64,000 bases of DNA, from assembly GCA_905160935.1 (NCBI GenBank), contig CAJHZI010000485.1, positions 1 through 64,000 of the forward strand. The letters are read 5' to 3'. The stretch comes from Enchytraeus crypticus. Lineage: Eukaryota; Annelida; Clitellata; Enchytraeida; Enchytraeidae. Shown in pieces: positions 45,248 to 56,700 of this stretch. Below the pieces are notes generated by a model. The model was not told the origin of the DNA. It searched no databases and saw only the letters and a list, made by a program, of their open reading frames with translations. The translations under genes were made by a program, and so were the position numbers. Numbering within the stretch: position 1 is the stretch's first letter; each line of letters starts with the position of its first letter.

Positions 45248-47404
45248 CTGAAACAAGAAGTGTATAAGTACATTATAAGACTCTAAATACATTATAAGAC
45301 TCTAAATACATTATAAGACTCTAAATACATTATAAGACTCTAAATACATTATAGGACTCTAAATACATTATATGACTCAAAATACATTATAAGAATTTAA
45401 ATACATTATAAGACTCTAAATACATTATAGGACTCTAAATACATTATATGACTCAAAATACATTATAAGAATTTAAATACATTATAAGACTCTAAATACA
45501 TTATAAGACTCTAAATACATTATAAGACTCTAAATACATTATATGACTCCAAATACATTATAAGACTCCAAATACATTATAAGACTCCAAATACATTATA
45601 AGACTCTAAATACATTATAAGACTCTAAATACATTATATGAGTCAAAATACATTATAAGAATTTAAATACATTATAAGACTCTAAATTCAACATAAGACT
45701 CTAAATACAATAAAAGACTCTAAATACATTGTAAGACTCTGAAAACATTACATGACTATACATGTAAGTACATTCTTTCTCTCTTAGTGCATTGCCTACT
45801 GGCAGGTCCATGGTGTATAACGCCTCCACTCTATTCTGTCTTCCGCTTTCCTCTTCATGTCCACATATGAGTGAGTCTTTAAATAATCTACTCGTATGTG
45901 GACATGAAGAGAATAGCGGAAGACAGTGAAGACTGGAGGCGTTATAAGACTATTATCTAATATACTAAGTACATTAGAAAACTATAAATACATTATAAGA
46001 ACTTTGACTTACGCAGACTCAGCATAGAGTCACATAATCATAAAGTTGATAGGTTGTAATTTATAATGAATGAAATAACTGCCAAAATATTTATTAAGGG
46101 CTTATCGTTTCAGAGCACATGATGGAATTAGAATTTATTGCAGTAAACTATATTACGTTAACAATTTCGCGTTGAGTTACACTCACATATCGAGTCAGTA
46201 TTATACCAAATATGCCCTTAATTACTTCTTAGGTCTGATTTTGCAATTCCTGATATGTGATATTATTATTATTTTCGTTTAGTATCGTTTATTGATTCAT
46301 CACAGCACAGATTACACAAACAATAGGAACGCGCATGTAGTTAAATAATAAACTAACACTCCAAAAGAGGCTACTATGAAAGAACCATAGTTCGATAATA
46401 CCACAATTAGTAGCTACATCAGGGTCTAATTGAGTCTGAAAGACAAAAAAATCTATATTAAGATTAACGAGACAACATGTATTGTTTTATTGATTCCAAA
46501 TTCCAAATTCCAGGATTTGACATTATGAGGCTTTTTGGTTGTATGAACGGAATACTAATAATTCTTATACTTTATAACCATCTTTATTGTAAACATCCGC
46601 AACTATTCCCAACTTTTCTTTACTTGAGTGAAAAATTACATTTTAATTGCCATCCCAGTCCGTATTAAATTTGGTTGTGTACGTTTTAAAGTGCTATAAA
46701 GCATATTGGTCCATTACATTGAATGTTGTTTAATTAGGTAAAAATGCAACACACTAACTTATAAGCAAAGCCAGCAATGATTTATAAGTTTGTTTCGTAG
46801 AATTTTATATAGCAATTTAGCAAATCTATTTGTATATCACGTAATTAAGCAAAAATACGCGAAATACTCGATACTCTCATAGGACTACCATCAGTCTAAA
46901 CATTTTAGGTTATTATAATTTTATACTCTTATATATAAGGCAGTTCTGCTCTTCTAATATAGTTTTTCTCTTATGTACTAACACTCTCATAATGCATTTA
47001 TGCATGCTGAGACTATATTGTATGGATGAGAAACATGGACCTTAAGGAAGGAAGATATTAGGAAACTGGAGGCATTGGAAATGTGGATTTGGAGAAGAAT
47101 GGAGAGAATTAGCTGGACTCTAAAGTTTACAAATGAGGAAGTTCTGGAGAGTGTTGTTACAAATAGACAGTTGATAAATGTATTAAGAAATAGGAAGAGT
47201 TGGATAGGACATATTCTAAGTGGGAAAGGTTTACTAAACGAGGTTACAGAAGGCAGAATGAAAGGAAATAGAGGCAGAGGCAGGCCGAGATTAGAAATAT
47301 TATATGATTTAAAGATCTACTCATACATGGACATGAAGAGGGAAGCAGAAGACAGAGAATAGTGGAGGAGCTATTTACAATGGCAGGTATAGTAGGCAGT
47401 GCAC

Positions 47405-47449
<45 letters not shown>

Positions 47450-48003
47450 GAGAGATAGATAGAGAGAGAGAATGCATTTATACTATTATATGTATTTATA
47501 CTTTAATGTATTTATACTTTATAGTCTAATTCTACTCTCGTACTATAGTCACACTCTATAATACAATGTACAATTTACACATCGGACTTAGTATTAACTA
47601 AGTCCGATGTATCTGCTCGTTCATAGATTTATCTTAGTGCATTGATGGATGACCACATTGATACACCGAGCGCTTCAGAATTGAACAAAAATCTCGGAGT
47701 ATTGAGAGATTATTCGTAACTCTGCGCTGACTGTACTCTGTGCACTAAAAGGCAAATACTACCAATAATTAAGGAATGAAAAACGATATAACGAAAGCAA
47801 CAAAAGCAGCAACTGTGCAAGGAAACTCTGCAACGTGTGCGATGTGGCATGTGCGTAGTCAGAGCAAAACATGAAAAAAGGTCTGAGTCAGTCTCAAAGC
47901 CTTCAACATCTATACTTAGCTTCAACAACTATTTTTAATTAACTCCCCAGTGTCTCTAACTAACACCGGTATTAATTAATTGCCTACGAATAAACAAATA
48001 AAT

Positions 48004-48052
<49 letters not shown>

Positions 48053-48224
48053 GCATATATGTATATATATATATCTTAGTGCACTGCCGACTGGCAGGAT
48101 CATGATATATAACGCCTCCACTATTCTCTATCTTCTGTTTTCCTTTTCACGTACACAAACGAGTGGATCTTTAAATCATCTGTAACTTTCCCTTTGATAT
48201 ACCAATATTCTTTGGGTAATATAT

Positions 48225-48281
<57 letters not shown>

Positions 48282-50537
48282 GATAGACAATATTCTGACA
48301 AAGCAACGGTATAGGAATAGTGTGAAGAATGCAAGGGCTTATCCAAGAGACGATATTAATTCAGACCACAATCTAGTATTGGCAAAAGTAGGGCTTCAGC
48401 TGAAGAAAATACATAAGAAGAAAAGCAGTAAGAGATGGAATTTGAACGGATTGAACTAGAAAAGAAGTCAGTTTCAGGAAGCAGGGGAAAGAAAAGTTAA
48501 GGAAATGAAGGACTACGGAACTACAGGGATAAATTAAAGATGGTGTCAGCTAAAGGAGGCTGTTAAAATAGGTGCAAAAGAAGTTTATGGCTGTCTTAAA
48601 GCAAATACAGCTAAAAACTTTGGATCACAAGCGAGATGCTAGACAAAATGAATGAAAGGAGGAAATGGAAAAGTATAGATACCAGTCATGGCCGAAGGAA
48701 ATATAGAAGCTTAAGCAGTGAACTTCGAAGAATTACAGACAAAGCAAAAGTTCAATGGTGGAGTGAAAAGTGTGATGATTTAGCAGAATATGATAGAAGA
48801 GGGAGGAGGTCGGATCTATTATACTAGGAAGTCAGGATATTAACAAGAACTGATAAGAACAAGAAAGGAGATGCAAAGAACATTAGTATAATGAGTAAAG
48901 ATGGGGAATTGAAGACAGAGCTGGAAGAAGTAAAAGAAAGATGTAGAGAATATGTCGAGGAATTGTATGATAAGGCTGGGAAACCAGTTCAAGAGGATTT
49001 TAAAATAGAAGAAGAAAATATCATAGAAGACGATAAAAGGGGCCCCGATTTAATGAAGGAGAAAATTTATTCTGCAATTAACAGAATGAAGAAGGGGAAG
49101 ACAGCCGGAATAGATGAAATCCCAGCAGAATTCTTGAAAATGTTGGAAGGAGAAACACTCAAAAAGTTAATAGAGTTATGTATGGAAGTGTACAATACAG
49201 GTATTTGGCCAGACGACTTTACCAAATCAGTGATGATCCCAATTCCCAAAAAAGCCAATGCTGTGGAGTGTTCCGATTACAGAACAATCAGTTTAATACC
49301 TCATGCATCGTAGATCTTATTAAAGATAGTAAATAATCGCATTCAGTCGAAAGCAGAGATGATACTGAGCAAGACACAATTTGGTTTTAGGAAAGGATGC
49401 GGCACAAGAGAAGCAATAGGACTAATGCGGGTTCTTTGTGAAAGAAGCTTAGAATATGGAAATGACGTTTTTGTATGCTTTGTAGACTTCGAGAAAGCCT
49501 TTGACAGGATTGATTGGATAACGATGATGAATATCTTAAAAAGAATAGGAATTGACCGGAGAGATAGAAGACTAATTTAGAACTTGTACATGAATCAAAG
49601 AGCAGTAATCAAAATCCAACAAGAATACTCAGAAGAAGGTGAAGTAGGACGTGGATTAAGACAAGGTTGTAGCATTTCGCCGCTGCTGTTTAACATTTAC
49701 GCTGAGGCAATGATGGAGAAAGCCATGGAAGACCTGGAAGAAAAAATAAAAGTAGGAGGAAATTTGGTACAAGATGTACGATTTGCAGATGACTAAGGAA
49801 TGGTAGCGGGCAGCGAGATTGGATTGCAGAAGATAATGGATAGGCTGAATGATACGGCTTTGAGATATGGAATGAAGATTAATATAAAAATGACCAAGGT
49901 TATGAGAGTGTCCAATAATAAAGGTGAAGTTAATATCACAATAGATGGCACGAAATTGGAACAGGTAAGGAGTTTCAAATATTTGGGTCATACTATAACC
50001 GATGACGGGAAATGTGAGACGGAAATATGCAGTAGGATTGCACAAGCAAAAAGCGGCATTTGGTATTAGAAAAAAACTATTAACAAAAAGTCTAAAGAAA
50101 GACACAAAGATAAAGATAGTGAAAACTTTGGTTTGGACCACGCTATTGTATGGGTGTGAAACATCGACCTTAAGGAAGGAAGATATTAGGAAACTGGAGG
50201 CATTGGAAAATGTGGATTTGGAGAAGAATGGAGAGGATTAGCAGGACCAAAAGGTTACAAATGAAGAAGTTCTGGAGAGAGTTGGCACAGATAGACAGTT
50301 GATTAATGTATTAAGAAATAGGAAGAATAGATGGATAGGACACATTCTAAGGGGGGAAGGTCTATTAAAAGAGGTCATAGAAGGTAGAATGGTAGGAAAA
50401 AGAGGCAGGGGCAGGCCGAGATTAGGTATGTTAGATGAATTAAAGACCCACTCATATGTGGAAATGAAGAGGAAGGCGGAAGACAGAGAAGAGTGGAGGC
50501 GTTATGTACCATGGACCTGCCAGTAAGCAGTGCGCTA

Positions 50538-50597
<60 letters not shown>

Positions 50598-50668
50598 TAA
50601 GAAAGACGAGAAGATGGAGATGAGTAGAGGCGTTATATACCATGGACCTGCCAGTAGGCAGTACACTA

Positions 50669-50708
<40 letters not shown>

Positions 50709-53700
50709 TATATATATTATATATATATATACTTCTTTATTTGTCAACATTAACAAGAAGAAAAGTAACAGAAAACAACTCAAACAGTAATGGTATATAT
50801 GATAGACATATTATTGAATAAATTAATTGTCTAAGATGTAATATATAAAGTATACATAAATTACAGGAGTAACTTAATTATCGAAGATAGAAATAAAGTA
50901 TAAAAACAATATAAATGTAAAGTATTGTCTAAGATTGCGGAGGGGGGAGGGGAAGAGAACTATGTTAATTGTCCAACACACTCCATACCCATAGCTTGTC
51001 TCATTCAGCCATGGCAATACGTTGCTGATCTATTAGACGTTTTTACAACTGCAATTTTATATCGTTTGAGATTATTACTGATGTCGTGTGATAATATCAG
51101 TAATAATAAAATCGTCTGAGTAGTATACAAGAATAAACCTCAAGTGCAATTAAACAAGTAGATTGTAGGCGTGCGCAGATGTAGTCTCCTAATTACTGCA
51201 AATACACTGCATTTCAGTTTATTGTGAATATGCCACAAGTGTCGCAAAGCTTAACATTTATTCCATGATTTTCATTATGATAAATTATTTTTACATTTTC
51301 TCTACTGTATTCTTCATCCCACGCTATTCCAACGAAAATCAAGCTGAGCTTATGTAAACACCGCTAATTTTAACTTAGTTTACATTTATTATTATAAAAT
51401 TAGAATAATTTAATCTATTATTAAATTTATTTTATCTAATAATCATTTTACATAATAAAATTAATTTAACAACAATTTGGGCTGAACCTGCGGCGTGTTG
51501 ACAAGTTGTTGGAAAGCAGATCAGTAGGTGTATGGATTAAATCTAGTATTCTCCCCGTCACTAACATACTTTAGAGACATGAAACTGACGCTAAAGTTGA
51601 CTTTGGCTTTAGATTTCCTGGTTTGAACTTTTTTCCTTTGGCACTCTCACTAATTTTGAAAGGGGTACCTCCAACCTATATAATGCTGAATTGAGTTTCA
51701 ATAGCAAATCGGGAGCTCAATAAGTTCTTTCAAAATTGATCTATTCGTAAAATGTACTAGTAGAAACATTACACATAACAAAGAAACAATGAACCATTAC
51801 CTTATACTGAAATCTAAGTACGATAGTGCGAAACTTTTAAATGTAATGGCAACAACACTTAAAGTGTTACTGACGTCAATGACAACATTGAGCACTATTG
51901 AATTAATTACAAGCTGTCGAGCAAAAAGCAAAAGGACCGAACTACAATGCGAAAAACAAAATACAAAATCTAGTTCAAAGACATGGAATTTTAAATAAGT
52001 AAATATTCATAGAAATCTTTTGCATCGTACGCAAGATACTCAACTTCTAGCGAAATTTGTAGGATTTTCTTACAAATTTTACCAACTAGGACAACAGCAA
52101 CAACAACAGAATTAGAGTGCTACTGTTGTACATGACAACGAGGACGCAATAAGCAATCTTTATGCAGATGGATAATGAAAAACTGTATTGTACTGCAGCA
52201 ATACTGTCTGCCGTTTAGCGGACATATAAATACAAGCATACAACCACAGAAGTAGACAAGCATACAACCACAGAAATAGACAAGAATACAACTACAGACA
52301 TAGACAAGCATATAACTACAGAAATAGACAAACATACAACCGCAGAAATATACAAACATACAACCGCAGAAATTGACACAAGAAAACAATCACAGAAATA
52401 GACAAGCATACAACAACAGAAATAGACAAGAATACAAGCACAGAAATAGACCTACATACAACTACAGAAAAAGACAAGCATACAACCGCTGCGAATCGAC
52501 GGGGTTTAGTCGAAGGAGTACACTTGGCAAGATGACGCAATATTCTCCAGTAGCAGATGACAATCAGTGCCAGAGGTGTGACGTAGGTCAAGGTTATGAC
52601 GTAAACAATGGCAGTCTGGCCCACCCATGGCTGAGGCCAGGTCTCCCAGCAGCGCATCTGAACGATCTCGGCAGGATTGTCCATGAAGGGGTCAGCGGAG
52701 GTGCCCAAGAGGTATACCGAGGTGGTAGAAGGGGAGGGGTTATCCGCTCTGACGAGATCATGGTGAAGGGCGAACGGTAAACAAAGAACTAGAGACACTG
52801 AAACAGACCAGCATATGGTATTTTTATTAAATAATGGCATAAATAAATAAGTAATTATTTTAATCGCCGCATTGTTTTTACTTTTAATTAAATAAAGTCT
52901 CTTTTATCTTATTTTTTAGCCCATGGCCCTATTCAGCCCAGGGCATTAAAAAATAAATAAATAAGTATATAAATAAATATATAAATAACTAAAGACATAA
53001 ATTGTAATGCATGCTTCTCTTATTGTGCTTGCGGATAGTGAGGAATAGATTAAGAGTTTACTGTGTAAGAGGAAACTAAGCAATTAATCAGGACAGCAAT
53101 GTAAAACCACCGCAGAAGCCTTATTAGTCTTAACCCATAGGCTATATTAAGGAATCAGAAGAGCCATAGTGTTCCGGTATGTTCTAGATCAACTGGTTGC
53201 TTGATATCTTTTTGACTCGATATTTTGGTCGCACCTTAGGCGCTAAATGGTGCCGATTATGCAAGTAAGCAGTTTCAGATTTCGTTTCTCATTATCTGAC
53301 ATTAATCGGCTAATTGAAAGCACATATGGAATCCCAATGAACCACTTCATACTATTTACAACAATGCTTGGGATGTATGCAATAATAAATTAGGATGTAT
53401 GTAGCTATGCTTGGGGTGTATGTAGCAATACATTAGGGTGTATGTAGCAATGCATTAGGATGTATGTAACAATGCATTAGGCTGTATTTAGCAATGCATT
53501 AGGGTGTATATAGAAGTACATTAGCATGTATGTAGCAACGCATTAGGGTGTATGTTGCAATACACTAGGGTGTAAGTAGCAATGCTTAGTGTGCATGTAG
53601 CAATGTATTATGATGTATGTAGCAATGCATTAGGATGTATGAGGCGATGCATTAGGATGTATGTAGCAATGCAATATGGCGCATGTTGCAATGCATTAGG

Positions 53701-56700
53701 GTGTAAATACCTATCCAACTCATCCCGTTGATGACGGCGGCTAGTCTAGGGGTGCGATGAGGCAGGGACTCTATCGGGTGGATGATGGAGAAATAGCGGT
53801 CAACTGTCATGGCGGACATCGTCAAACAACTGGCAAACAGCAGAACCTGTGCGTGGACACAATCACAATATGTACAAAGCAAACATCATCATCATCTTCC
53901 CTTAAATCCCAGTTTAACCAGGGTCGGGGTACTAATAGACTTTCTCCAGTCCTCCCGGGCAAAAACAAAACAAACAGTCAAACAGACAAAAGACAAAGAA
54001 CCGGAAAAGGCAACAAAACAACAAAAACAATGAAAGCCAACAAAAAAACAGAAAAAAAGACAAAGACAGTCTCATTTAGTTTTCTGTCTTGAAGGCGTAT
54101 CAGTGACGGGAAGAGCACTGGTTTTGAATAAGGGAACTGCTGAATTATAGTCGGGCATGTTACCGATGTGCTACCGGCTTCACTCGATAATAAATTAACT
54201 ACATCCTATCTCGAGTTCCGCTAAGTGGCAGATCCTTGGCAGACATTTCTACTCACAGCTTTCGTTTAGGAACTTCAGTTAAATCCTCAAATCCACGCTG
54301 ATCTTGATCTTAAAATCCTTAAATCCCTACTAACCTTGATTTTTAAGTGACTGAAGTAAATTGTCGGTCATAGGAAGAAGCAGAATATGTAGAATTAACT
54401 AAGCTACTTTCACAATTCCTCTACTAGCCTTTTACATTATTTAAGCGATAGACGTAATCGTGGATGATATAATAAACGCATTAGGTAGGTTATGTCATAG
54501 CTTAACAGAAGGTAAGTACCGCGTAACACGACAACTAATTTTTTTAAATGAACGCGACATTATTTTAATGTTAAATTTTTTGAGTTGAAGCTTCAGTCAC
54601 AAATGGTTTCAAGGCCATTGGTCTTGGCTGTTGTTCCTGTGCAAATTAAATTGTCAGTTTTGTTACTTAATGATATTTAAATTTGATCAGAAATAACCTA
54701 ATAATATAATTAGATAAGAAAAATCAAATGTTATTGTAATTAATTTATCTTATTTTTCTTTAAGTTCACCATAGCTTACATTTAGTTTGTGTTTTTTCCT
54801 GTTGCATTTGCTTGTTTGTGTGTTGTATATCGCATAAAATATAAAATAGCTCTATTAAGTTTCAAAACTCAGCGATTTGGCAAGCCTTCTTACTTATCTG
54901 AAATTCTTCTTCCCTATCATCCCTCACGTGCACTTCGCTCCACCGATGCCAATCTTCTCTCTGTTCCAAATATTCTCACATCATTGGGCAGACGTTCTCT
55001 TTTCTTACGCAGCACCCACAATCTGGAACTCTTTACCTGCTAATCTTCGCTCTTGTTCTTCTCTTTCAACATTCTCTAGCAAGCTTAAAACTTACCTTTT
55101 CCCACCGTAGACATAATCAATCTACCTGACCATTTTTGATCACCGAACTGGCTTTCGTTTAGGACCTTACTTCTCCTCAGCACATTTCTTTTGCAGATTG
55201 GTCTGGGTGAATTGATCTGTAGTGATGTGTGCTGTTGGGGACGTCCCTGACATCATCCCTGGATGAGGAAACGGACGTTAAACCTTTATTATTATTATTA
55301 TTATTATTATTATATGTGAACTCCACAGAGTTGAATGACCCTTTTTGGTGTTCTTAGTAAATTGAATTGAATTGAGATGAAATAGAAAATAAGTTACCTA
55401 ATGATATCATAACTGTCAGTATTGCATATGATTAGGCCTATATTATGATATTATGATTAAGTAAATTCATATTTAATAATACTATAATTGGCTAATAAAT
55501 TACCTAGGTCTTATTATAATATAATCAGATAAGAAGCTGATAAATTAAAGTGCACAGGAAAGCTTTAGTTGAATATCTTCTATGCAATGTGTTTTTCAAA
55601 ATAATTAAATGAACAAAATTAACACACTCCCTTATTCCATTAGCGTATTGCCTAACGGCAGGTCCGAGACATAAAATGTATCTCTTCAGTCAATGCCATC
55701 CTCCGCTTTTTTAAACTCGATGTACGAATACACGATAAAATCGTATAACAGGGTAGGATTTAGCGCACTTGTTTCAGCTGCGCGTCAAGAAACGAAGTTA
55801 AGCTACGTTGTACCCAGTTAGTACTTGAATGGCTCACCACCTTGGTAGGAAGGCCGTGTGTTGGTAGTTTCTAAAGAAAGGAAGTCCGCAAGGTGTTGGA
55901 AGTTTATTCTTAACACCGAGTCTGGTGCAAATAAAGCGCTAACAAAAGCAAATTATTACGCGAATATTTGCCAAATGGAAGTAGAAAATGACGAAACTAT
56001 AAAAGCAGACGCTAAGCAAGTAACTCGAAATAAGAGCGGTGTGTCAAGTGTTAAACCGTCTAAAATACATAACAATGGATTTAAAAAAGCTAAAGCTAAT
56101 GTTAACGTCAGTTTCCTCACTCGAAAGCTATGACAGTGACGGGAGAGGCCAGGATTTGAACCCCGCACTGATCCGAGGTCTAATATCTTACCGACTTCAC
56201 CACTGGCGATTAATGATCCGTCGTTTCTTTGATCTATGACTGATATCAAAATATGCTCTATGTGCTGGTAATTTAAATCCTAACGGCACTGATGAATCCT
56301 AACGGTACGTGCCTCTCAAAATGTTCATAATAAATTATGCGAAATTAATATACTTGGTTTTTCAAGCTGGTCACCCACAAAATACTAAACTGACTCGACG
56401 TAGATTAACTTGGTTCAAATGACACACGGCTATGCCGAGTGCGCTAAATCCGGCCCCAAATGCACATAAACTGACCACTTTAATTAAATCAAATGTTATA
56501 CTATTAAAATATAAAATAGTAAACACGCATTACAGTGAAATGGTCTACTATGTTGATATCTATCACTTTCAATAACACGTGTTTAACGCATGTTATACGT
56601 TAGACTATTTAGACCATTTTACGTAAAACCAGTCCAGTCAATGATATAGATTTTACCCTCAGATCAGCGCGGCTTGGATTCGAACCCACGAGGATTTAAT

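Noticed and set aside
44692-45273. Open frames antisense to or out of frame with GPCR exon 4
   Set aside because: Shadows of a well-supported coding exon.
52373-52780. 135-codon plus-strand frame
   Set aside because: Antisense to GPCR exon 3 and to the 24-bp array.
55745-55870. 5S rRNA gene
   Set aside because: Only the internal promoter region is similar, the 5' third is missing or diverged, and a shared unrelated body follows; a SINE explains it better.
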